DNA of 45,800 nucleotides. It comes from Ministeria vibrans ATCC 50519 (Eukaryota; Opisthokonta; Filasterea). The stretch spans positions 15,473 to 61,272 of the forward strand of contig CALSCP010001478.1 in the NCBI GenBank assembly GCA_943704425.1. Direction: 5' to 3'. The notes under the pieces are model-generated. The model ran no database searches, had not been told where the DNA came from, and worked only from the letters and a program-made list of their open reading frames with translations. The position numbers and the translations under genes were made by a program. This document shows, piece after piece, positions 9,661-20,783 of this stretch; positions within the stretch are counted from its first letter, which is position 1, and every line of letters starts with the position of its first letter.

Positions 9661-11787
9661 TCACGGTCTAGCAACCGTCACTGTCTCAATGTGTCCCGTC
9701 CTCTGAACCACAGCCAGCACCACATTACTCCCATACCCATACATCTTAGTGTCCCAGTTGACTCCCGCCAGTGCAGCCGCCCCAACTGTCATTCGCTTGC
9801 ACACCAGTGGTTGGCCGTCTTCCCGTCCCACTCGCTTAACAACATCATCATACTATAAGCCCCCCACAGAGAAAAAGTGAGAAGAAAGAAAGAAAGAACG
9901 AAAGAAAGAAAGAACGAAAGAAAGAAAGAAAAGAAAAAGAACAAACAAACAAAGAGTCAATAACACTGAGAAGCACCATAATTATGAGGTTACCGTGGAG
10001 AGCGGATGGATCGCAAACAAATCTGTTTCGCGATGATTTTCCGCACAAATATCTACCGTCGAAAAAAAAAACAACAATAATAATTATTAATACAGTCGAA
10101 AAATAATAATAATGCTAATAATGAAAATAATAATAATAAATTTAGTATTATTATTCATTATTATTTTGCTTGTTTTAGTTGCTGATGTACCCTCTTCTGA
10201 TTTTCCGTCAAAATGCAGCTTAAGGGGACCGGGGTGGGCAGGCAAAGGGGTTTCAAAGCCATCGAGTAGAGCGACGTCATTCTGGTCGACAGAGCACTCA
10301 CTGTCACTGCTGGGCTCACTACTGGCACTCGACGTACGACTGGAGCAATCCCTTGCTGCTCTCGCGTGGTGCCCCTGTGCATGTTTGGGGTGCCGTTGTT
10401 GTTGTTGTTGCTTGTTGAGTTGGTCGCGGCTGTGCAGGTACAGTCGGAAGTTACATCGCCAGTACCTAAAAAAATCGGAAGGGAGAAAGAGACAAAGTGA
10501 TAGAGAGAGAGACAAAGTGAGAAAGAGAGGAGAGAGAAGAAGAAAAAAAGGATAGAGAAAACAAAGTAGATAGGTTAGTGCTTTTCGCTTTGTATTTTTT
10601 TGTTTGACGGACGACTAACCGGCAAAAATCGTATGAGCCGGGAAGGTTCGAGTGCAGGATAAACTTAGAAATGGTGTGGGAATGAGCATTGAAGAGAATG
10701 TCAATGCCCAATTGATAGTAATTCCAAAAGTAGTCGGTGGCTGGAGGATCCGCGGAAGAGAGGGCGGGAGAGGGTTTGAGGTCTGCGTCGCTCTCTTGGG
10801 GGTTGAGGGCGGCAAAGTGGGAGGCCGAGTCGGTCTGGTAGAAGACGTTGGAGGGTAAGCCGAGGGTTGCAAGAACATCTTGAGGGGAATCGCCGCAGAG
10901 AAGACGGGTGCGGCGCTGTTGGAAGTAGAGTGCGGCGTGGAGGGTGTCGACGTGGACAAGCTCACTGGTGGTTAGGGACGCGCCGGTGCAGGGGTTTGGC
11001 GTTGGTGCTGCGCTGCTGGTGGTGGTGGTGCTGCTGCTATGTGTTGGTGAGGTGAGGGTGATCCGCGAGGCGTTGCAAGGCGTCGTCGGGGTTGGGGGTG
11101 CACTGGCGTCATCGGACGACTCCAGGTCGATTGGAAAGTCAAAGGTGATGCCAGGGTAGCTCAGCTTGTAGATGTGTGTGGCGCTGTTGTAAGTGCCCGG
11201 CTGCCATGGCCCAAAGGCTTGGTAGACGCTCTCAAACGAGGCATGGGTGTAGGGGGAGCAAAAGGCTTCGCCGCAGTAGCGCAAGGTCACCTTGGCCGGC
11301 ACAAGCTGGTGAATGTCAATGAGGTCGAGTCGCTGAGTGACCGGCTCGAAGACGAGACGCATTCCAAAGGTGTTCAAGACGATTTCAATGTTGCGACTGG
11401 CCGGGTCCTGCAAGAGGGCGGTTAGCAAGGGCCCGGTGGCGGAGGGAGGGAGGGAGGGNNNNNNNNNGGGGGATGATCTGCAAAGGGAAAAGAGGAGAGG
11501 ATTAGGGATTGCGTAGCGAATGCCGAAAAAAAAAAAAAAGAAAGAAAGAAAGAAAGAATGAAAGAATGAAAGAATGAAAGAAGTGGCGGCACTCTCGCGT
11601 GCAGTTGGTGCCTCTCACGACCACCATTGGCACGGTGCATTGCAGCAGAAGCAACCGCAAGCGCCACACAGTCGGAAGAGAGACCATTGCGAAAAAGTGA
11701 ACTTACTTCGAAAGAGACTTTATTTGACACGCTGGCCGGCTTGTCGTGGAGCGGCGGTGCATCTGTCGCTGCGCCCACGACACCCAT
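9661..11787 (-). CDS. PHAF1: PHAF1/UPF0183 (C16orf70) homologue
   Basis: Phagophore assembly factor 1 binds phosphoinositides with BCAS3 at sites of autophagosome formation in animals; the role here is inherited by homology. The core exon runs from at least 11407 (probably 11477, across the N gap) to 10620, followed by 10465-10191, 10052-9994 and 9852-9661, all in phase. Family landmarks are a GMRLVFEP strand, RYCGEAFCSP, the GDSPQDVLATLG helix, the DYFWNYYQLGIDILFN block, SKFILHSNLPGSYDF and the terminal YGYGSNVVLAV strand. A low-complexity Ser/Thr/Pro insert sits in the middle, and a Gln/Ser-rich loop follows the YWRC strand. The start is set at the ATG at 11787, whose 27-codon exon ends at a GTAAGT. 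The region between 11706 and 11478, including the GMPL-like N-terminal segment, could not be spliced with confidence because of the gap. Confidence 0.85.
11459..11467. other. Assembly gap of nine Ns
   Basis: Nine Ns sit inside a (CCCT)n tract that overlaps the N-terminal coding part of the PHAF1 homologue. Codons here are unknown and the true length may differ. Confidence 1.
11526..11580. repeat. (AAAG)n / (GAATGAAA)n tract
   Basis: A run of A followed by AAAG units that change into GAATGAAA units, within the first intron of the PHAF1 homologue. Confidence 0.85.
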
Positions 11788-12120
11788 GTTGGCGAGAAGA
11801 TGACTAGGGAAGACGCGTAAAAATATTGTGACTAAACTATAAGATTAATTCAATTCAAACTTCATTCAGCCATAAGCACGCCATAAGAACAATACATGCT
11901 TGGCTTAATGCTTGCCTGAGTGGAATCACCGAATCAGTATCCACTATTCAGTGGGCAGTGGACAGTGAGCTTTATGACGAAACAAACCCTTCAAACAAAT
12001 TTTCATTTTTTCAAACCTATTGTTATAATAATATTCCTATTATTCATATTTTTCGCAAGCGCGCGCATTTCAAACCGCCCTCCTAAAAGCAAGCGACAGC
12101 ATCGTTTGCGACACTTCCCC
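11788..12120. promoter_or_regulatory. Divergent spacer between PHAF1 and PLK4
   Basis: Both start codons face outward from this 333-base spacer, so it probably holds both promoters. No TATA box or other element was identified with confidence. An open frame extends upstream of the PLK4 ATG, but its residues have no kinase similarity. Confidence 0.4.
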
Positions 12121-13695
12121 ATGTCTCGTCCACATGTTCCTGGGTACACCCTGGGCAGAGCCCTGGGCAGCGGTGGCTTTGCTGTGGTCTACACAGCGAC
12201 GGAAAATGTTACAAAGAAACGTTTTGCTGTCAAAGTAGGCATTACAAGTTGAATTTGCACTGTCTGTTGTTGCGACACGGGGTCTCCGAAGCCATGTGTT
12301 GCGTTCCTCAGGACACCCTGCACCATTTTTCTCGATTTTCAGTGTTTTCCGGGCGATTTTTTTTTTTTTTTTTTGCTCACTGTCTTGCTTTGTCTTGTAG
12401 GTGATCAACAAGCAAGGCGCGGCTGCGTCGGGCATGTCAGACCGTGTCAAACGCGAGTGTGCTCTCCATTCACAGCTGTCCCATGCGAACATCGTCGCTT
12501 GGAAGGAGTGCGTCGAGACGGAACGCGACACTTGTATTGTCATGGAAGAGTGTCTTGGCGGAGACTTACAGGCGGCTCTGCAGCGGAAGGCGCCCCTGCC
12601 TCCGGCACGCAGCATTGTGCGCGACACTGCTATGGCCATTGCGTATCTGCACGCGCGTGGCATTGTTCACCGCGATGTCAAGTTGAGCAATCTGCTGATC
12701 ACCAAGTCGGGTCGGGTCAAACTGTGCGACTTTGGCCTGGCTGTGTGTCTACAAGCAGCACAGGGCGACTCGAGTGCCACCATCTGCGGCACGCCCAACT
12801 TCATTTCGCCAGAGGTCGTCGCGCGCCAGCCACACGGTCGTGCCGTGGATCTCTGGTCGCTTGGTTGTGTGCTCTTCGCGCTGCTAACAGGCCAACCTCC
12901 TTTCGAGGGTGGCGACGTTTCAAGTACGCTGGAGCGAGTCTCCAAGGGCTCCTTTGCCTTTTCCACGTTGACTACGACGGATGCAGCCACGCCGGCCGCT
13001 CGTCAACTCGTCCAGCTGCTCCTCACAGCGAACCCTGCGCATCGCCCCAACGCCACTCAAGTCCTCTCTCACCCATTCCTCCACGAAGATCCCACCGTCA
13101 TCAAAGATAGCAACAGTAACCTCAGTGCCAACGACAGTGGACTCGGCCACTCCACCCTCAGCACAGTATCATCAACAACAACACCAACACGGTCCTCGGC
13201 AGTCGACACTCTTCCCCTTCCGCCCCTCTCCACCCTCCGCCTCCGTCCTGTCGTCCAGCGCACTCGCTCTGCGCGTATCCAGCTCGACTCTTCTGGCTTT
13301 GTCCGTCTCACTTTTGCCACAAAATCTAATCCGGATCGTCTTTCGGACGAAATCTTTTCTGTCTCTCCCAACGGCGAAACTGTTAGTCCTCCTTTTTTTG
13401 ACAATAATTATTTCAGTTAGACTAATTGTTTGTTTTTTTGTTTTTTTTTTGTTTTTTAGGTGACACTCTCTCGAAAGGACAATGTCACAGAGTACCGCCT
13501 GAGTCAACTTCCATCCAAACTTTTTGCGAAATATCGTTTTGCCGCACGGTTTGTGTCGCTCATTCAGTCACAAACACCAAAAGTAACACAAAAATTAAGG
13601 CTGGGCCATTGTTATGACAGAGCTTGATTATATTTATTATTATTATCATTGTTATTATTATTATTATTAGTAGTAGTAGTATTATTATTAGTATT

Positions 13696-13741
<46 letters not shown>

Positions 13742-14692
13742 TATTAGTATAAGTATTTTTATTATTATTGATGATGGACTCATTCACTTAAACAACAACA
13801 AAAACCATTGCAGGTGACGCTGTACGACGAACGGAGCAAACTGTGTGTGATGGAGCGCCCAGGAGACATTGAATTGCGGGACTATGTGACAGGGGAGACA
13901 GTGCAACGTGCAGGAGAAAGCGGGCAAGTGAGTGTATGTGTTGGGGAGAGTCCGAAGGAGGAGGAGGAGGTGGTGGAAGGAAAGGGGACGACGGGTGGTG
14001 AAACGGCTGTGTTTGCGTTGGGTGCGATTGAGCATGCGAGTGCGATGCTGGAGTGGATTGCAACACAAGAGAAGACGAAGACGAAGAGGAGAAAGGACGA
14101 GAGAGTTCTTGAGTTGCTTGAACGGTTTGCTGTGCTGTGGAAACACGCGAGTGCAATTGCGAGTGCTCTCGAGGAGACAAACACCAGCGGCACTCTGGTC
14201 TTTCCCGTTGTGCTTGGCCGTCGTCCTTCTTGTGCTCCTTCACTCCACACACAGCTTTCAGCCCTCGTACCTTCTCAACAACAACAACAACAACAACCAC
14301 AGCTGAGAGAGAGCTTTCTTCACACATCATCCGATCAGAGTACACTGAACGCGCCACAGTCACAGCATACACGGCACAGTGGCTCGTCGCTCGGCTCTCT
14401 CTCTCTTCTCTCCTTCTCCTCTTCCTCCCCCACTAGCTCCCCTCGCATTGCGTTTCTTCCTCACGTCGGATGGTCCTTCCGTCGCAGCACTGGTGACCTG
14501 TGGGTTCTCTCTCTTGACGGCCATCGCCTCACTCTCTCAAACGACCTCTCATCCCTCACTCTCTTTAACGTTGACTCTCCCTCTCTCCCACAACACTTTT
14601 CACTCGACAATATCTCTCTGTTGCCTTCCCATCTCACTCAAATTCTTGCTCATTTGCCCACTTTTGCTGCCAAACTCAAGCAATCCCTGTAA
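12121..14692 (+). CDS. PLK4: Polo-like kinase 4
   Basis: The master kinase of centriole duplication; it phosphorylates STIL/SAS-5-type partners. Four exons: 12121-12234, 12401-13381, 13460-13582, 13814-14692; 698 residues. The kinase domain starts at residue 9 with a glycine loop GSGGFAVVY, lysine in FAVK, catalytic HRDVKLSNLL, DFGLA and GTPNFISPE; the SNLL and SPE signatures are PLK4-like. After a Ser/Thr-rich linker comes the cryptic polo box: LRPVVQRTRSA, then SQLPSKLFAKYRFAARFV and SQTPKVTLYDE, a strong match to animal PLK4 PB1-PB2. The C-terminus (RIAFLPHVGWSF onward) fits polo box 3. The ATG was chosen because it begins just before the kinase fold and follows an AT-rich spacer. Its presence implies centrioles or basal bodies. 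Confidence 0.95.
13629..13745. repeat. (ATT)n-rich tract
   Basis: ATT triplets interspersed with AGT fill most of the third PLK4 intron (13583-13813). Confidence 0.9.
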
Positions 14693-14779
14693 CCAACCGG
14701 CCCAAGTATTTTTATTATTTATTTTATTATAACAGTTTTTATTTATCAAGAAAAAAACAAACGTATGTGTGTGAAATTG

Positions 14780-15693
14780 TCAACGGTAGAGCACAAAGAC
14801 ACTAATGAAGACACCCTGATCGAGATTGAGGGTGGCATGATGCCAGTTGGACGGAAAGTAGATGACTGAGCCCTCCTCGACAACGCAGTCCATTGGTCTG
14901 AGGGGGGCCGCGAGGGACGGGAGCGTCCCGTTGACCCACGCGAGGGTGGTTGCGTCTGGGTCAAACGAGGGCCGCTCGTCGGGTGGATAAAGAAACCAGC
15001 GTTTGCGACCGTGAACAGATTCGCTGTAACCTGTAGGATTATAATTAGGGTGATAAGGTTCGTTAGGGTTGAAATTAGGGTGAGCGTTACACATGTCATT
15101 TGGGCTATGGTGTATACCTGCTCCGTGAATGTGAAAGGGAACCCCCGTGTTTCGACCGGCGAGCCCAAATGAAATGGCCGTTTCGGCACTCGTGGGAATG
15201 TATGGTGGAAAAGTGTACTCATCAAAAAGAGCCTATTTTCCCATGATAAAAAGGTGTTTTTCTTTTTTTTTTTTTTTTGGTTTGTTTGGTGGACGAATAC
15301 CTTCCATTCTTCATGATCATTGTCACCAAAGAAGTATTGTGTCTCATTTCCGCGCACACTCAATTGTTGTTCCCCCATCATTTCGCCTAAGGAGTTGCTT
15401 TCAGTACTGACGAGACAGGTCGGGTGCGGTGCTTACGAATGTAGTGCGCCAACTCAACGGGCTTCTTCTCGTACGAGTATGAGTTGGCGGTGGACAACAA
15501 CACAGAGCGATCGCCCCAGTCGGCGAGCAGGCGATGTCGCGTCGTGAGTGCACGGAAGCGGTTGACGTTGTCCGTGTCACGGCGCTCAATGATGACAGGA
15601 CGCTTCTCCATGTATCTGTGTGAGGAACCACGACTGTGTGAGTGTATGTCTGTGTATGTATGTGTGTATGTGCATGTGTCTTTGTGTGTATGC

Positions 15694-15746
<53 letters not shown>

Positions 15747-15999
15747 TTCTCTTTGTCTTTCTGTCTCTCTGTGTGTCTATGATTCGTCTCTGTGTGTACC
15801 GGTCGTGAAACTCCGTAAGCGGCATGTCGCTCGTGATGCGATCGACGGTGCACTCCTGCGTGGCGCCATACTCGTTGTCGGGGTACTTGATCCAATCGCG
15901 GAGTGTGTCAAATTCAGCGCTCTCTTGCGACGCCGAGAAGGTGTTCGTGGCCGCACACAGTGCGAGCGAGACGCCCACAATATACAGTGTCGCGCGCAT
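14780..15999 (-). CDS. JMJD8: JMJD8-like ER-luminal JmjC protein
   Basis: Five exons: 15999-15800, 15615-15437, 15386-15301, 15232-15118, 15030-14780; 276 residues, close to human JMJD8. The signal peptide after the ATG at 15999 fits the known ER-luminal location, so this start is preferred over an in-frame upstream Met. Landmarks shared with JMJD8 are ECTVDRI, the RFRAL/RLLADWGDR segment, STANSYSYEKK, TQYFFGDN, the VPFHIHGAG metal-site strand, HGRKRWFLYPP, TTLAW and the closing WHHATLNL. The first metal site reads His-x-His instead of His-x-Asp, as in other JMJD8 proteins, so canonical Fe/2-oxoglutarate hydroxylase activity is doubtful. The gene is convergent with PLK4 (87 bases between stops) and head-to-head with the next gene. 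Confidence 0.93.
15694..15744. repeat. (TG)n microsatellite
   Basis: A TG tract in the first intron of the JMJD8 homologue. Confidence 0.9.
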
Positions 16000-16122
16000 C
16001 AAACGACACCAGCAGCAAGTCCGCTTGACAAGAGCAGTACAACACTGATTATCAAATGACAAATCAAAATTATTACAATAATTACTCCTCGTATTCAATT
16101 TAGTTTCGATTCTTCATTTTCA
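16000..16122. promoter_or_regulatory. Short bidirectional promoter region
   Basis: Only 123 bases separate the start codons of two divergent genes, JMJD8-like and the glycosyltransferase-like gene. Both encode proteins of the secretory pathway. A common promoter is inferred from spacing; no motif was recognised. Confidence 0.4.
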
Positions 16123-16495
16123 ATGAATATTCGACTGTTTGGAGCACTGCTGCTTGGCATTGTACTGGGATATGGTGTACAGATGTATACCAGTGTCGCG
16201 ATGGCGCCCGCGCCTTGTGTGCCGCAGAAGGTTGTCGTCGAAACAGTCGTTGAGAAAACGGTCAGTGTGCCCTCTGCGCCACCAACGAAGATCCCCACGG
16301 CCAGCGACCCGGTGACGTTCAGCGAGCGGGGCGACCACGACACACGGCGGCACATCTGCGTCATAGTGCGCACCATGCCGGCGCACACGGAGGGTCTGCT
16401 GCAGCAGTTCCTCTACAACATGGTCACGCAGGAGTACCGCCACTTCGACGTGTTTCTCATGGACACGTCCGTCTCAGGTACGCCCCGCTCCTAAG

Positions 16496-16529
<34 letters not shown>

Positions 16530-16530
16530 C

Positions 16531-16608
<78 letters not shown>

Positions 16609-16645
16609 CATGGACACGTCCGTCTCAGGTACGCCCCGCTCCTAA

Positions 16646-16680
<35 letters not shown>

Positions 16681-17394
16681 AAAGCGTGCCTGCTCTCACG
16701 CGACTTGTCAACGACTAATGAGTGCACTGCAGACGTCCCCTTGGATGTGCGTCTCAAGGCCTTGCAGGAGATTGTGGACGCCGTCGATGACCCCAGAATA
16801 CACGTCAGTACGTCGAGCCACAGCTCTTCTGACCCCAGCAAGGTACCCCCTCCTCCGTGTGTGCCTGTTTATGCTCTCGTGACAAACAGAGGGAGATAGA
16901 CAAAGAGACAGAGAGAACACAGTGCAGAGCGTGAGAGAGTGTAATCCCTCATATTAATGATATTCCCGGTTAGAACTATGCGTATTCTCCAACGGAACGC
17001 GAACGAGTTCGTCTTGTCTCGGCGACCAAGGACCGTCCCGAGTACTGCCAGTATTTTATGTTCACCAATGGCGACAATGTCTACCACAAGTCGTTTTTCA
17101 AGTAAGAAAATTATAACGGCACTTTCATTATTGTACTGTACTATGCATTGAAAAATTATCTGATTCGTTTCATTTCGTTTTTTTCTTCTCCTCTTTCTTA
17201 TGGCAGCGTGTTTGCTGCGAAAATGCGATCTGACTATATGATTATTGCGTCGTCGTTTCTGCACCATGACGTCCAAGGAATTCGACCGATTCAGGCGATT
17301 CTGGAAGACGACCGGAGAATGGATGGAGCAGTACGAGAATGAGAAAGAGAGAAAGGAGGGGGAAAGAAACAAAGTGATTGAGAGAAAGGAGAAA

Positions 17395-17493
<99 letters not shown>

Positions 17494-17743
17494 AGTGAGA
17501 CTGATTGGGGAGGGGGGGTATTTTGTTGTTACGCAGATTGATCTTGGAGCAGCGCTAATCCGCAAGTCAGAAGTGGCGCGTTTGTCTCTTCTGGCAGTGG
17601 CCCAAGACGACGTCGGGGGCTACTGGAACATTGACTACAAGTACTTTCGGCGCATAATTCACGACCTCATTCGGAGCAAGGGCTCTGCGGCTGCACAGCG
17701 CTTGCTCTACGTCCATCCGGTTCCCATGTACTTCCACCAGTAG
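16123..17743 (+). CDS. Type II membrane glycosyltransferase-like protein
   Basis: Five exons: 16123-16477, 16733-16842, 16974-17101, 17207-17330, 17537-17743; 307 residues. An N-terminal signal anchor (MNIRLFGALLLGIVLGYGV) and Pro/Val stem suggest a Golgi type II topology. The luminal part starts with a beta strand HICVIVRTMPAH, then Q-x-Y and FDVFLMDT, typical of GT-A folds. FTNGDNVYHKSFF has the position and look of a metal-binding DxD-like motif. IDLGAALIRKSEV and GYWNIDYKYFRRI sit where acceptor-site segments occur in such enzymes. The first exon end and its splice donor are duplicated downstream. No named family was recognised, so donor and acceptor sugars are unknown and the call rests on fold-like features. 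Confidence 0.65.
16456..16678 (+). repeat. Tandem duplication of a 5' splice site plus (CA)n
   Basis: About 40 unique bases beginning CTCATGGACACGTCCGTCTC and running through the GTACGC donor occur at 16456 and again at 16607, an offset of 151 bases. Each copy runs into a CA tract; the first tract also contains a short (TA)n stretch. Both copies are identical over the unique part. Confidence 0.95.
17399..17488. repeat. (GA)n microsatellite
   Basis: A pure GA tract of about 90 bases in the last intron of the glycosyltransferase-like gene, bordered on both sides by AAACAAAGTGA units. Confidence 0.95.
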
Positions 17744-17978
17744 GAACCCGTCTTTCAGTGTCCGCATTTTCCCTTGTCGAGTACTCTACGTCAACTTACA
17801 CACACGAACCACATACAACATATAAAGAGAGATTTATTTCTAAAACATTCATTATAATAATAATAATAATAATAATTAATGCTGTGGTGGGGAATGCGAA
17901 AACATGCCCTGAAAAAGTAAAACAAAGGGGAAAAAGTGTGTGTTCGTATGTGTGTGTCATTCATTTGTGAGTGGATGA

Positions 17979-19817
17979 TTAGCAACGCTGTGATGGAGTG
18001 GACGAGAGAGCAGAGGTGGCGCTATTTTCTTCGAGGGGTGGTGGTCCTTCGTCGCCAATCAGCGGGTCTGCGTCTGCATCGATGAGAACGGGCGTGGAAG
18101 GAGCAAGAGGTGTACTGTTGCCGTCGACGTCGGAGGATGATGGAGGAGGAGGAGGAGGAGGAGGAGGGGCAGAGATGAATTCAAGGGGCGACGGAGTAAC
18201 CAGATTAGAGTTGGCGTGCGTTGGCGGAGCAGGGTCAATGCTGATGGTGGGGACGTCGGATGCGTCATATTGACTATATGAAGGAATGTGTGTTGTGAGT
18301 GGGATTCATGTGTGAGTGTGTGTGCGAGTTACTCCATGGATTGCTTGCGGGTGGAGACAACTTCAAAGGAAACGTTGGACACGCTGGAGACGCCGCTCTC
18401 GGGGCGGGGGGCAGAGCGGTCAAGCTGACGAGTTACGACAGTCGCGATCGGAGGGGGATGCGCCACAGTAGCCAAGGTGGTGGACTGCAATAAGGATGAC
18501 AGTGCGTGAATAAGTAGAGTAAAGAGTCAGCGAGAGTATTGTTTGTGTGTCTGTGTGTGTATCACTCTTTCTCCCTCTCTGAGTAAGCTGAGTCTTACAG
18601 TTCTTCCGGGCGGAGCACTGTTGCGCTTGTCAAGCACTTTATGTACTTCCAGAGTGGACGAATCGTCACTCGGCGTTGGAGAGTTGGCCATCTGAGACAG
18701 ACGGAGAGAGTCGCATTAAAAGTATAATTCATACAGCTCAATAACAAATTCGAACCTTTTTTATCTTCAACAGTTCTTCTGCGCTTGAACCAGAAGAAGC
18801 AAACAGAAGCTGGACATTACTGAAAAAAAAACATGCGAGTTAAAACACATAGGGAGAGACTCGACACGCAGATAGAGAAAAGAGAATACAGTGTCCAAGT
18901 GGTTTGTGTGCGCATACCGAACGGACGGCCCCGCTTCGTCCATGTCTGAGCGAGAACGTCTGCGCACGGGCGGGCCTGTCAAAGGAAACCGCGCAAGACT
19001 CTCCTTGGGACCCTGCTGGCCACCCTATTAAAAAAGACGTTATGAATTGACACGCATAAGACTCAATAAGGTTTGAGAAGTATCGCGATACGTTGAGCTG
19101 CTTATCAATGGCCATCTGGGTCTCCACAGGTAGGACACTTGGTGCAAAAGCAAGCTCCTGGGCATTGCGCAGGCTCTGGTCCAGCGAGGCACTCGCCGCA
19201 TACGCTCGTAGTTCCTGTCGCACAATCGGCGCGTACCGCACTGTCAACTCGCAGTACCGCCGTCGCTGCTCCACGAGCAGCTCTTCAAGCGTCTCTCGTT
19301 GCTGTACCATCAGCTCCTGTGACTTTTCCGCCGCTTTCGCCATGGCTTTTTGCACTTTTGTGTCGACTTTGTTGCTGCGCGTCGTCTTATTGTGGCGTCG
19401 ACTGTCAAGTGGGGCGCAAAAGTTCAGATTTTGATGTTTCTCGCTCTTTGGCGTCCACTTACAGAGTCTGTTTTCCGAGCGTACTCAGTTCGTTGCGCTG
19501 CTGTTTCGTCACCTTTTCGTATTTCTTGATCAGTTTGTCCGTCTGCTTTCGATTCTGCACATCCAGTTTCTACGATGCAATAGAACACAAAGAGTCATTT
19601 CCACCGCATCTCCGCCGCCTTCGTCCCTTCAGGCACATGTATACCTTGATTGGTTCTAAAAATGCCTGCAGATGGTCGCATACTTGGCTGTACTCTTGCT
19701 GGACAAGAACCTACCACAAGATGAAAAAAACATGCAGAAACGCACTAATAAGAGAAACGCTCGCTCTCTCTCTCTCTCTATTTCTTTGTATCTTTCTCCC
19801 TCCTTTCTCTTTCTCCC

Positions 19818-19901
<84 letters not shown>

Positions 19902-20634
19902 ACAGTACAAACCGCATCTCCTCCTACCTGGTGCGAAATCAGATTGCTCAGTGCTCCGCCGAGTGTGCTTGTTGCTCCAAGGGCACCAATGGCAGACTGC
20001 GCAAAGGCCAATAATTGACGAAAGAGGGTCGTGTCAACACAAACAACAACAACAGAAAGGAAAGAGGCGCAGGCGTAGGCCAAGGCGCACACACTCACCT
20101 CTGTACACACTTTCAGTGACTGCAGAAACACCATCGCGGACGCACACGACGCCTTGACGTTTGCCTAAAAATCCAATTGTGGTAAATACTTAATCGTCAT
20201 CTTGACAAGCGCAAAAAACATAAGTACAAACCGCCACAAACACACACACACACACGCTCTCTCTCTCTCGCTCCCTCGGTAATAGCCATGTCACGCTACG
20301 CCAGACGCCGTCTCACCGCATGCTTCGTGGCCGCCTTCACCATCGCCTCCCACTCCAACACTCCTAAACGTGTCTTGTCGTTAGTTCAATCGTCCTATTT
20401 CTCGCAAGTCCTTTGCAACAAACACCATCGCCCCCGTCCCATCGGCCCACGTTCGCCCCTACCTCCTTTCATTCCCGCCAGAGTGTGCTTGCACAGCTCC
20501 TCAAGATCGTCGATTTCTACACAATGTAACAAGCGAAGAGTGACGTCACGATCGATCGGAACAAAAGCGCAGTCGTTACGGTCCATCTGAGCACTGAACT
20601 CATCTGGCATGATGTCTGCAAACTGGCTCGTCAT
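17979..20634 (-). CDS. I-BAR (IMD) domain protein, MIM-like, no SH3
   Basis: Predicted to bind phosphoinositide membranes and actin and to bend membranes outward, as in filopodia. Twelve exons: 20634-20463, 20363-20317, 20164-20099, 19996-19928, 19710-19645, 19569-19463, 19401-19092, 19012-18918, 18819-18756, 18691-18599, 18484-18333, 18273-17979; phases close to 511 residues. The helical N-terminal 280 residues fit an IMD: a basic KKYEKVTKQQRNELS stretch followed by ETLEELLVEQRRRYCEL, which parallels the TEERRRFCFL region of IRSp53 and MIM. The remainder is Ser/Pro-rich with an RRRSRSD phosphosite-like segment and a run of nine prolines, a possible SH3 or profilin ligand. No SH3 or WH2 domain was found. 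An acceptor AG stands just before the start, so a 5' UTR intron is possible. Confidence 0.8.
19823..19899. repeat. (CT)n microsatellite
   Basis: A pure CT tract in an intron of the I-BAR gene (between exons 4 and 5). Confidence 0.95.
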
Positions 20635-20783
20635 TGCCTGAGCACACGAAAGCGAACGAGAAAACAATTATATTGCTGGTCGTATTTAACAGTTACTTTG
20701 ATAAGAAAATATTTTACTCAACGATATGAAAAATAATTAATAATAATAATAATAATCATAATAATAATAATAAATTTTATTGT

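Noticed and set aside
19013-19026. Acceptor at 19026 for the eighth I-BAR exon
   Set aside because: It breaks the frame. The CAGCAG acceptor 13 bases further in restores phase on both sides.
20373-20374. Acceptor at 20374 for the second I-BAR exon
   Set aside because: The phase does not match exon 1; the TTTAG acceptor before 20363 does.
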